This document shows positions 24,846 to 32,829 of a stretch of 64,000 bases of DNA, in pieces. The notes beneath the pieces are model-generated. The model had not been told where the DNA came from and searched no databases. It saw only the letters and a list, made by a program, of their open reading frames with translations. The position numbers and the translations under genes were made by a program. Positions within the stretch are counted from its first letter, which is position 1; each line of letters opens with the position of its first letter. Where the stretch lies: positions 1,054,001 to 1,118,000 of the forward strand of contig CAVVZB010000002.1 in NCBI GenBank assembly GCA_963752695.1, given 5' to 3'. The stretch comes from Bog-113 sp963752695. GTDB taxonomy: Bacteria > Acidobacteriota > Terriglobia > Bryobacterales > Bryobacteraceae.

Positions 24846-27425
24846 CTACTGCTCCCGCAGAATCTCCAGGGGCCGCTGGTTCAGGATCCGCATGCTAGCC
24901 AGCCAACCCGCAACGTTGGCCACCAACGCTGTCAGCACCACGGCCACCAGGTTCGGCAGCAAATCGAAATGCATACTGGCGTTCAAAAGTTTCGGTAGCA
25001 GCACGCTGGATAAGGCTGTCGCAAGCAGCGCGCCAGCCACGCCGGCCACTGTTCCCAAAATGAGGAACTCGATAGAGAAAATCTCGGCAATTCGCTTTCG
25101 CGTGGCACCCAGGGTTTTCAAGATCACAACTTCGCGAATGCGGCGAAGGCGCGTGCCGGCCACGCTTGAAGCCAGGATAATAGCTCCCGCCAGGATCGCG
25201 AACGTCGAGATAAAGCGCACGATCAACGAGATCTGATCCACCACCTCTTCCACGATCGCCATCACATCCGCCACGTTCACCACCGTCACCGTCGGGAAGC
25301 GTGAATACAAGGCTTTCTGCAACTCGGGCACTAACTCCGGCTTTACGCGAACCGTGGCATAGTAGATCACTGGTAACCCTTGGAGCGCGCCCGGCGAGAA
25401 AAGAAACTCAACGCGCGCGCCCAGCCGGATGGCCTCGGTCTCGTGCACGGCTGCGATCCGCGTGACAAAGGTGCGCGCGGGCGTAGACCACGTCAGTCGC
25501 TGCCCGGGACTCAGGTGCATCACTTTGGCAGCTTCGCTGGAAATGGAAACTTCAGTCTCAGCGGGCAGATGAGTTGCATCCCACCACGCACCGGCGACCA
25601 GCTTCGTATATGCCGGCTTCCCCGGGGACTCAGTCGCGGGCAAGGTAGATGCATAATGCCGTTCGACGCCCTTCAGCTTGTCCCTGTCGAGCGCGACGCC
25701 ATCTACCGCGGAAATCTTCACGGAAACCGTACCCACCGACTCCGGACTTCCCTCGATCCCTTTTTGCCGCGCAACCAGGCTCATCACTTCATCGCGATTT
25801 AACGGAGTCATATCCAGCAAAAAGACGTTGGGCATGCCCGGAGGCGCGCTGCTTCTCATCTCGGTTAACAAGCCGCGCTGCACCAGATACACCGTCAGGG
25901 TGAACATCACACCGATTCCCAAAGCGATCAGCGCCGACTGCGTACGAGCGCCAGGGCGATGTAAGTTCGCGATGCCGTGCCGCAGACTGGGCCGCAAGCG
26001 CCAAGCCACGTTGCGCCCGAACCAGCGCAGCCCGAGTAACAACACCCAACCAACCCCGGCCATCAGCAAGAGGCTCACACCCAGCGCGCCAACAAAATAA
26101 AGCCCGGTCCGCAGCGACTCGCTGAGCCAGGCCGCAATCGCGCCGATACCAACCAGCGTCAGCAAGCCCGACAGCAGCGACGCCACTGAGTCCCGCAGCT
26201 TCTCCTTCCATGTCCGCCGATCCACCGACACATCGCGCCGCAGGATCAAACCAGGCCGGATACGCCGGATCGAAAGCAATGGGGGAAGCGTGAATAAAAG
26301 CGTGGCCAACAGGCCAATTGCCAACCCTTGTGCCCCCGAGACGAGATCGAACGAGAGCCGTGGAAGTGTACTGAAGTAGTGCGCCAACAAGAACGGAAAT
26401 GTAGCCTGAACGCCGAACCCCGCCAAGATTCCTAACAACCCGCCGCACAGCCCCAACCCGAGCGTCTGGATAGTGTAAATGCGAATGATTTGTCCCGACC
26501 GCGCGCCGATGCACTTCATGATCGCGATCGAATCCATCTTTTGCTGCAGATGAGCGTCAATCGCCATCCCCACGCCGAGCGCCCCGACAATCAACGCAAT
26601 CAGGCTGACCAGACTGAGGAAAACGGTCGCGCGCTCCAGCCCCTGCTCAATCGTGGGATGGGATTGCCGAAAATCAGTGATTAGGCTCTCCTGAAACACC
26701 TTCTTGAGATCCGCATGCACCTGGTCGATGGGCATCTTGGCCGGGACGCGGAAAAGGAAGCGTTCGGATGCCCGGCTCCCGGGAACCATCAAGCCAGTTC
26801 TGTCGAGCGCTTGCCGGGACATCATCACACGAGGCCCCACGTTCAGGCTTCCCGACATCCGGTCTGGCTCCGACTCCACAGTCCCCGCGATGGCAAAGTC
26901 CTGGCCGCCGATGCGAACCCGATCACCCAGCCCCGCGTTCAAGCGCAGCATCAGATCGCGCGAGACCACGATGTGATCCGGCGTCAGGCGCGGCTGCAGC
27001 GGGCCAGGGGGATCGAGCATCACCTTCCCGTAAAACGGGTATTTCGCGGGATCAACCGCCTTCACCGAGATCAATACCGGCTGATCGCGACCCGCCGGCG
27101 ACAGCATGGTGATGGTTTCGGTGATCCACGTTCGGTCCACGCCCTTGCTGGCCAGCCGGTCCATTGCCGCGGTTTGCGCCGGCCCCGGAAGTGCGAAAAC
27201 GCGTACCATCAAGTCCGCCGCCATCAACGTGCGCGCCTCGCGCAGAAGTACGGAATGGAAGGCGTGGCTGAAGCCCTTCACGCCGGTAAGAGTCCCCACG
27301 CCCATGGCCACGGCCAGGATGACGAAGAGGAACTTACCGCCCGCCGCGCGCGATTCCCGCCACGCAATGCGCAGTGCTGCCCGGTTATCGAACTTTGAGG
27401 TTACGTTCACTCGGAGATTGCTCAT
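24846..27425 (-). CDS. ybbP: ABC transporter permease of the YbbP/FtsX type
   Basis: 859 aa. A membrane helix follows the N-terminal cytoplasmic segment (about 30-50) and leads into a large periplasmic domain. A double set of FtsX-like helix groups follows (about 270-400 and 420-520, then 730-850), the ten-helix layout of the YbbP class. The motif RRIREVVILKTLGATRKRI near residue 750 is the coupling helix that contacts the ATPase. It overlaps the upstream ATPase gene by 41 bp. With TesA-like and YbbA-like neighbours it matches the E. coli ybbA-ybbP-tesA arrangement. Likely role: moving or extracting a lipid or hydrophobic molecule. Confidence 0.9.
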   Translation of the reverse strand: MSNLRVNVTSKFDNRAALRIAWRESRAAGGKFLFVILAVAMGVGTLTGVKGFSHAFHSVLLREARTLMAADLMVRVFALPGPAQTAAMDRLASKGVDRTWITETITMLSPAGRDQPVLISVKAVDPAKYPFYGKVMLDPPGPLQPRLTPDHIVVSRDLMLRLNAGLGDRVRIGGQDFAIAGTVESEPDRMSGSLNVGPRVMMSRQALDRTGLMVPGSRASERFLFRVPAKMPIDQVHADLKKVFQESLITDFRQSHPTIEQGLERATVFLSLVSLIALIVGALGVGMAIDAHLQQKMDSIAIMKCIGARSGQIIRIYTIQTLGLGLCGGLLGILAGFGVQATFPFLLAHYFSTLPRLSFDLVSGAQGLAIGLLATLLFTLPPLLSIRRIRPGLILRRDVSVDRRTWKEKLRDSVASLLSGLLTLVGIGAIAAWLSESLRTGLYFVGALGVSLLLMAGVGWVLLLGLRWFGRNVAWRLRPSLRHGIANLHRPGARTQSALIALGIGVMFTLTVYLVQRGLLTEMRSSAPPGMPNVFLLDMTPLNRDEVMSLVARQKGIEGSPESVGTVSVKISAVDGVALDRDKLKGVERHYASTLPATESPGKPAYTKLVAGAWWDATHLPAETEVSISSEAAKVMHLSPGQRLTWSTPARTFVTRIAAVHETEAIRLGARVEFLFSPGALQGLPVIYYATVRVKPELVPELQKALYSRFPTVTVVNVADVMAIVEEVVDQISLIVRFISTFAILAGAIILASSVAGTRLRRIREVVILKTLGATRKRIAEIFSIEFLILGTVAGVAGALLATALSSVLLPKLLNASMHFDLLPNLVAVVLTALVANVAGWLASMRILNQRPLEILREQ

Positions 27426-28092
27426 CGCTCAGCACCAGTCCGTCGCGCAGCGTAATCCGCCGGTCGGCGTACCCGGCTAGCGCAGCGTCGTGAGTGACAA
27501 GCACCAGCGTCGTTCCTTCCCGCGCGTTCAGATCCAGCAACAGATTCAGGACATGCTGCCCGTTGACCGTGTCCAGATTCCCGGTCGGCTCGTCGGCTAG
27601 CAGGATGGGTGGCGACACCATAAAAGCCCGCGCCAGAGCCACGCGCTGCTGCTCCCCGCCGGAGAGTTGCACCGGATAGTGGTCCATCCGGCCTTCTAAT
27701 CCCACGCGGCTTAGCAATTCGCGCGCGCGCCGGGGATCGCCCGATCCTAGCAATTCCGCCGGCAGCAGCACGTTTTCTTCTGCTGTTAAAGTCGGAATCA
27801 ATTGGTAAGACTGGAAAACGAACCCAATTTTCCGCCCGCGCACAAGTGCCAATTTGTCTTCCGCAAGCCCGGTGATATCGACGCCATCCAGGATCACCGA
27901 ACCAGAGGTCACTGTGTCCAACCCGGCAAGCAGGCCGAGCAGTGTGCTTTTCCCGCTTCCCGAAGCGCCCATGATGGCCACGAACTCACCGCGTGGCACC
28001 TGCAGGTTGATACCTCGCAGAATCTCTACCCGGTGCGCGCCTGTTTCAATGGATTTGGTGAGATGCCGGACTTCTATGATGGGCGGCTGAAT
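27385..28092 (-). CDS. ybbA: ABC transporter ATP-binding protein YbbA/LolD type
   Basis: About 235 aa. Walker A is GASGSGKST, the Q-loop is FVFQSYQ, the signature LSGGEQQRVALARA, Walker B ILLADEPTGNLD and the switch VLVTHD. The start is unclear: in the zone where the fold begins there is no ATG, GTG or TTG. I place it at ATT 28092, with AAAGGGA about 9 nt upstream. The nearest ordinary starts are TTG 28185 and 28191, which would run antisense into the divergent lipoprotein gene. The open frame reaches 28320. It pairs with the permease at 24846-27425. Confidence 0.9.
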   Translation of the reverse strand: MQPPIIEVRHLTKSIETGAHRVEILRGINLQVPRGEFVAIMGASGSGKSTLLGLLAGLDTVTSGSVILDGVDITGLAEDKLALVRGRKIGFVFQSYQLIPTLTAEENVLLPAELLGSGDPRRARELLSRVGLEGRMDHYPVQLSGGEQQRVALARAFMVSPPILLADEPTGNLDTVNGQHVLNLLLDLNAREGTTLVLVTHDAALAGYADRRITLRDGLVLSDEQSPSERNLKVR

Positions 28093-28117
28093 TCCTTTGG
28101 TCCCTTTACCTTCTATT

Positions 28118-28879
28118 ATGGCTCTAGTGCCACAGAGACTGCTTTTACTCGTCTGTCTGATTTTTGCAGCCGGCGTAGCCTGCAACCCCAAGGCGGGCGG
28201 CCCTCCCGATGCTCCCGAGCGTCTGCCTTCCGAGCGCACCAAAGATCCCGCCGCCAAAATGCCGGGCGAGAAATCCGATCCAGCGGTGGTCAACACGCCA
28301 CCGTCCGGTCCCAAGGACAATCGGCCGCTTGTGGTGACTTTTGGAGACAGCTTGTCGGCGGGTTTCGGGGCTGATCCGGGTAAGAGCTACCCCGATTATC
28401 TGCAGAAGTTAGTGGACCACGCGGGTAAGAATTATAAGATCTATAACGCCGGTGTCAGCGGGGACACCACCACCGACGGCCTGGAACGCCTGCCCGGCAT
28501 CCTGACCTTGAAGCCCAAGATCGTGGTTCTGGAATTGGGCGGTAATGATGGCCTCCGCGGCATCCCCGCACCAACCGTCAAACAGAATCTGGACAAGATG
28601 ATCGTGGCTCTCCAAGGCACGGGAGCGAAGGTCATTCTGGCCGGGATAACCCTGCCCCGCAATTACGGCCCCGAATACTTGCAGCAGTTTGACGCGATCT
28701 ACACCTCCCTTGCCACCGAGCATCACCTGACCCGTATTCCTTTTCTGCTCGCTGGCGTGGCTACCGATAAGAAGCTTATGCAAAACGATGGCATTCACCC
28801 CACCGCCGAGGGGAACAGGAAAGTCGCGGATACGGTCTTCAATTATCTGAAACCGATGCTGACCGAACCCATTCATTAG
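28118..28879 (+). CDS. tesA: GDSL-type esterase lipoprotein, TesA-like
   Basis: 253 aa from ATG 28118. The N-terminus is a lipoprotein signal with lipobox AGVAC, so the protein should be lipid-anchored in the envelope. The SGNH hydrolase blocks are complete: block I FGDSLSAGFG with the nucleophilic Ser, the oxyanion glycine of the GVSGD block, GGNDG (block III) and DGIHPTAEG (block V, catalytic Asp and His). TesA acts as thioesterase, arylesterase or lysophospholipase. It is divergent from ybbA with only about 25 bp between starts, so their promoters must overlap. A TTG at 28097 would add seven residues and is less likely. Confidence 0.93.
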   Translation: MALVPQRLLLLVCLIFAAGVACNPKAGGPPDAPERLPSERTKDPAAKMPGEKSDPAVVNTPPSGPKDNRPLVVTFGDSLSAGFGADPGKSYPDYLQKLVDHAGKNYKIYNAGVSGDTTTDGLERLPGILTLKPKIVVLELGGNDGLRGIPAPTVKQNLDKMIVALQGTGAKVILAGITLPRNYGPEYLQQFDAIYTSLATEHHLTRIPFLLAGVATDKKLMQNDGIHPTAEGNRKVADTVFNYLKPMLTEPIH

Positions 28880-28925
28880 CCACCCCGGTCCTTTTCGCTC
28901 ACGCGCATGTTGATACTGTATCTTC

Positions 28926-29579
28926 ATGCGCATAGCATCGATTTTCCTTCTAGGACTTATCTCCGCCAACCTGGTGCCCGCCGCCGACGATGGCTGGAAG
29001 CAGCTCTTCAATGGCAAGGATCTAACCGGTTGGAAACATGTGGGCCCCGGAGAGGACCGCGTAGAGGACGGCTTGATCAAAACCAGCGGCGGCATGGGAT
29101 TGCTTTACTGGACCGGCGGCAAAGTCGGCAACTGCCAGATCCGCGTCGTTTTCCGCATGCGCGACAAGAACGACAATTCCGGCGTCTACATTCGCATTCC
29201 GGTAGAGCCGCGCGAGGCCTGGATGCCTGTTCACTACGGCTATGAAGTCCAGATCGATAACGAGCCGGAGAAAGGCGGCGAGGATGAATATCACGTCACC
29301 GGAACTCTTTATTCGCTTACCAAGCCGCTCGCGCGTCCCGGCAAGCCCGGCCCAGAGTGGAACACCATGCTCATCACCATCGATGGGCCGCACACGATCG
29401 TGACAGTCAATGGAACGAAGGTCACGGACTATCACGAAGGTGATCCTACACCCAAGATCAAGTTCGATTTCGAACCGCTACGTGGACGGCGTCCCGACGA
29501 AGGTTGGTTTGGTCTGCAGAATCACGGCAAGAACGACGTCGTATTTTTCAAGGAAGTCGCTATCAAGAAGCTGCACTAA
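28926..29579 (+). CDS. Secreted DUF1080 (3-keto-disaccharide hydrolase-like) protein
   Basis: 217 aa with a signal peptide (residues 1-19, ending VPAA). The mature part has the DUF1080 jelly-roll pattern: WKQLFNGKDLTGWK at the start, DNSGVYIRIP in the middle, YEVQIDN and WFGLQNHG near the end. Members occur widely in Planctomycetes and Acidobacteria, and some cleave 3-keto-glycosides. The substrate here is not predictable. It is 46 bp after tesA on the same strand but probably independent. Its end overlaps the convergent LLM gene by 17 bp. Confidence 0.9.
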   Translation: MRIASIFLLGLISANLVPAADDGWKQLFNGKDLTGWKHVGPGEDRVEDGLIKTSGGMGLLYWTGGKVGNCQIRVVFRMRDKNDNSGVYIRIPVEPREAWMPVHYGYEVQIDNEPEKGGEDEYHVTGTLYSLTKPLARPGKPGPEWNTMLITIDGPHTIVTVNGTKVTDYHEGDPTPKIKFDFEPLRGRRPDEGWFGLQNHGKNDVVFFKEVAIKKLH

Positions 29580-30609
29580 ACAGCGGTTCCTGGCTGGCGC
29601 TGAATGCCTCTGCGATCAACTCATACGATCGCAGCCGCGCATCATGGTCGTGCATGATGTTGACGACGAAGACCTCGTCGGCCCCATAGTCGCCGGCAAG
29701 CGCATGCAGCCGTTCCCGCACTTCCGCGGGCGATCCGGTAATCATTCGGCGTCCGGGCGGCATGTGGTCCATGGGCAATCCATCGCTCGCCAGGAAGCGT
29801 TTGGCCGCCTCAATCGTTGGCACCGCCATCAGACGGCCGCGATGCATCATCCGCATCATCATACGGAACGGTAGCGATTGCCGGAAAGCTTCTTCGGCGG
29901 AATCGGCGCAAATGGCCCAAGCCGCTACCGCAAGCCGGGGGGCGCCGCCGTAATCACTGGGCTGAAACTCCCTTCGGTAATGTGCCGCGATTGCCGCGCC
30001 GTCCGCATTGATGAAGTCCGCAAATACGTACGGCAGCCCGAGTTGAGCCGCCCAGATCGCGCTCTGCGGCGAGGAGCCCAGCAGGCACGGCTCGGGGCTC
30101 TCGAATTTCATGAACGACGCCGGAAGCCTCGGAAATCCGAGCTCACCCGGGCGCTTGTTCCCGAGCAGTGCCAACAATTCCTCCAGTTGATCCGGAAAAT
30201 CATCGGGGGCCAGCTGCCGTCGATCGCGCTGCAACGCCATCGCGACGTTCGGACTCGTGCCCGCTGCCCGTCCAATCCCTAGATCGATGCGCCCCGGAAA
30301 CATCCCGCCCAACATACTGAAGTTCTCCGCCACCTTCAGCGGGCTGTAATGCGGGAGCATGATTCCGCCGCTGCCCACTCGTATTCGCCGGGTCGCTGCT
30401 GCGATTGGCCCAATCAGAACCTCGGGACTATTGCACGCCAGGCCAGGCGTACCGTGGTGCTCGGCAACCCAATAGCGGTGGAATCCGAGGCGATCGGCAA
30501 GCTGCGCCAGTTCAATGGAATTGCGCAGGGCATCACCCGCAGCCGATCCCTCCGGAATGGGGGATTGATCTAAAACACTCAGCCGGAGCGAACCGCGCGC
30601 ATTAGCCAC
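29563..30609 (-). CDS. LLM class flavin-dependent oxidoreductase (MsnO8-like)
   Basis: 348 aa, a single (beta/alpha)8 bacterial-luciferase-like barrel. Signatures are LSVLDQSPIPEGS at the N-terminus, RYWVAEHHGTPGLA, GSGGIMLPHYSPLKVAE and GRIDLGIGRAAGT. Such enzymes use FMN or F420 to oxidise small substrates; the substrate is unknown. GTG 30609 is used. It lies 36 bp downstream of phoU and is probably the last gene in the minus-strand run that begins at 36623. Confidence 0.9.
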   Translation of the reverse strand: MANARGSLRLSVLDQSPIPEGSAAGDALRNSIELAQLADRLGFHRYWVAEHHGTPGLACNSPEVLIGPIAAATRRIRVGSGGIMLPHYSPLKVAENFSMLGGMFPGRIDLGIGRAAGTSPNVAMALQRDRRQLAPDDFPDQLEELLALLGNKRPGELGFPRLPASFMKFESPEPCLLGSSPQSAIWAAQLGLPYVFADFINADGAAIAAHYRREFQPSDYGGAPRLAVAAWAICADSAEEAFRQSLPFRMMMRMMHRGRLMAVPTIEAAKRFLASDGLPMDHMPPGRRMITGSPAEVRERLHALAGDYGADEVFVVNIMHDHDARLRSYELIAEAFSASQEPLFSAAS

Positions 30610-30645
30610 CCGTTTTGGATGAGGCGGCTTCCCGGCGCGATTCGG

Positions 30646-31308
30646 CTAGGCAACCTTGCTCTGGTGCCGGACATCCACCCCGGACACCAGGAACACCACG
30701 TCCTCGGCGATGTTAGTCGCGTGATCCGCAATCCGCTCCAGATTGCGCGTCACAAACAGCAGATCCACGCCGGTCCGCACTTTGTCGGGCTCGCGATGCA
30801 TGATGTCGATCAGTTCGCGATTCGTCTTGTCCCGCAACGCATCCACATCGTCATCGGAACGAAGCACCGCCCGAGCCACCTCCGGGTCTCGATTGAGAAA
30901 TGCGGTCAAGCTGCGAGAGAGCATGGAGATCGCCAGCGCCGCCATGGTTTGCACGTCTTCCGAAACGTTGGCGATTTCGTCCTCCGGAATGAGCGCGAGC
31001 GCCCGCCGCGCGATAGTGACGGCCAGATCCCCAATGCGCTCCAGATCCGTGTTGATCTTCAGCGCAGCCGTAATAAAACGCAAATCGCGAGCCACCGGCT
31101 GATGCAGGGCGAGCAGACCGATCGCCATGTCGTCGATCGTCATTTCAAGTTCGTCGACCCGCTGCTCGTCGCGGAGCACCTGTTCGGCGAGTGCGCGGTC
31201 GCGTTCCGCAAGAGCGCGCACACTTCGGGCCAGGGAAACCTCCACCAACTCTCCCATCACCAAAAGCTTGGTGTGTAAGCCATGCGTTCCTACCGAGAGC
31301 CGGTGCAT
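30646..31308 (-). CDS. phoU: Phosphate transport system regulator PhoU
   Basis: 220 aa with two three-helix PhoU repeats. The metal-binding signatures ExxxD are visible as DDMAIGLLAL and ERIGDLAVTIA in repeat 1 and ERIADHATNIAEDV in repeat 2. PhoU restrains the Pho regulon through the PstSCAB transporter and PhoR. No pst or phoR gene is in the window, so this copy is separated from its usual partners. It follows the GH79-like gene by 12 bp, so it may be read through from that operon. Confidence 0.95.
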   Translation of the reverse strand: MHRLSVGTHGLHTKLLVMGELVEVSLARSVRALAERDRALAEQVLRDEQRVDELEMTIDDMAIGLLALHQPVARDLRFITAALKINTDLERIGDLAVTIARRALALIPEDEIANVSEDVQTMAALAISMLSRSLTAFLNRDPEVARAVLRSDDDVDALRDKTNRELIDIMHREPDKVRTGVDLLFVTRNLERIADHATNIAEDVVFLVSGVDVRHQSKVA

Positions 31309-31320
31309 ATCAATCCTCCC

Positions 31321-32826
31321 CTATGGCGTGATCGTAAGAATTCCAGCAGCCGCGTAATCCAGATTTACGGTGTAGTTCCCATTAGCGTCGGGAGACACCG
31401 GAATTGTTTGCGGAGGTCCCGAGATCAAGCCAGTGGCGTTGCTGAACTGCGAGCCGCCCAGAGTAACATTCGCCGCGGGTGAGTTCAACGCTGGGGCGGA
31501 CAATTCGTAATACGTGGCCGAGGTCGTGTGATACGGAACGTTCACTTGAACGCTGCCGAATGCCGAAAGATCCTTATTGATGATGTACACCGTTAGTGCG
31601 CACGTGGCGCACGTCGAGAGCGCGTAGGCCCGAATGTTGGCGGGCGACGTCACTGTCACGGTGGAAAACTGTTTCCCCTTGGCGGCCAGCGCCGCATACA
31701 TCGCGTAATACTCCGGCTCAACCTGATTCGAGTAACCCGCCACGCCTAGGTTCGTTACCACAATCGGGTTGTAGTAACTCCCTAAGTGCATATGGAAATT
31801 CATGCGCTTAATCCCGATGCGAGCCATATCCAGAATGTAATCGAGCGCCCATAGTGCCGACGCTTGCACATCGCTCACCCCCGTCTGGCCGGGGTCGGGG
31901 ATGGTCGAGTTAGTCTCGTCCAGTTGCACACTCAGCTTAAACATGCTTTGCATGTCAGTCACGGCTTTGTGAAAAGTTGCCTCGTTTTGTTGAATCAAAC
32001 TGGGCGCCAGTAGCTGCGCGATGGTGCCGGTTCCATTGGCGACACTCAGCGGATACTCATGCAATGTTACTAACCCGATATTCGATGAACTGCACGTGGG
32101 ACATTGCAGGACATTTGCCATGAGCGGATCGAGTTGTGCAACGATCGTGTTCTGCGAGGGATTGTAATAAGCCGGCGCAACCAGCGGAATCGACTGTGTC
32201 GCCGCGTTTCCCTTGAGCGCCCCGATGTAGCTGAGCAAATCGGTAGCCTCTCCCGCAAAACCATACCCGGCTGGCCGGTACAGGTTCAAAGCATAAAGAT
32301 TGATTTCATTCCCGAGTTCCAGCCCAAGTAAGGACGCGCGCGGATGTTTCGCTAGTGAAGGCTGGATCCCTTTTGTCACCTGGTCCAAAATGTACTGCGG
32401 AGCGCCTGGCGCTAGATTCTGTACGAGGTTCACTCCCAAAATCATGGGCCAGCCAGTTTGCCCGCTCGCATAACTCCAGCTATCGAAATCCGCACCAGTT
32501 AGTGTGTACTGGCAATAGCTTGGCGCGGGGGCAGGCTCCCCGTTCCAGCATGAGTAGTCTGCTGCATTTCCACCGATTCTCAACGAACCCTGTCCCAGAT
32601 TCTTCATCAACGTGAACAGCACGTTGTTGGCGCTCGTCGATGGCCCGAAGAAGTTCAACGCCACGCTCTGCTGAATGCTCAACCCGATAAAGTCCTTGGG
32701 CACGATAGCACCTTTTGGAGGGGCCGAGATTTGTACCGTCGCCAGTGGCTGCGCGCTCAAGCCGAGAGCGGTCACCCCGCAAACAAATACAATGTTACGG
32801 AGCAAGGTGAAATGCGGCTTTTTCAT
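31321..32826 (-). CDS. Secreted glycoside hydrolase, GH79 (heparanase/beta-glucuronidase)-like
   Basis: 501 aa with a signal peptide (about 1-25). The TIM-barrel of clan GH-A is indicated by LRIGGNAADY near 82-91, LELGNEIN with the acid/base E174, HEYPL near 256, and VQLDETNS with the proposed nucleophile E304. A C-terminal beta domain (about 400-500) follows, as in GH79 enzymes. Substrate might be a glucuronic-acid-containing polysaccharide; this is inference from family. It starts 3 bp after the stop of the arylsulfotransferase-like gene, so the two are surely co-transcribed. Confidence 0.75.
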   Translation of the reverse strand: MKKPHFTLLRNIVFVCGVTALGLSAQPLATVQISAPPKGAIVPKDFIGLSIQQSVALNFFGPSTSANNVLFTLMKNLGQGSLRIGGNAADYSCWNGEPAPAPSYCQYTLTGADFDSWSYASGQTGWPMILGVNLVQNLAPGAPQYILDQVTKGIQPSLAKHPRASLLGLELGNEINLYALNLYRPAGYGFAGEATDLLSYIGALKGNAATQSIPLVAPAYYNPSQNTIVAQLDPLMANVLQCPTCSSSNIGLVTLHEYPLSVANGTGTIAQLLAPSLIQQNEATFHKAVTDMQSMFKLSVQLDETNSTIPDPGQTGVSDVQASALWALDYILDMARIGIKRMNFHMHLGSYYNPIVVTNLGVAGYSNQVEPEYYAMYAALAAKGKQFSTVTVTSPANIRAYALSTCATCALTVYIINKDLSAFGSVQVNVPYHTTSATYYELSAPALNSPAANVTLGGSQFSNATGLISGPPQTIPVSPDANGNYTVNLDYAAAGILTITP

Positions 32827-32829
32827 GAT

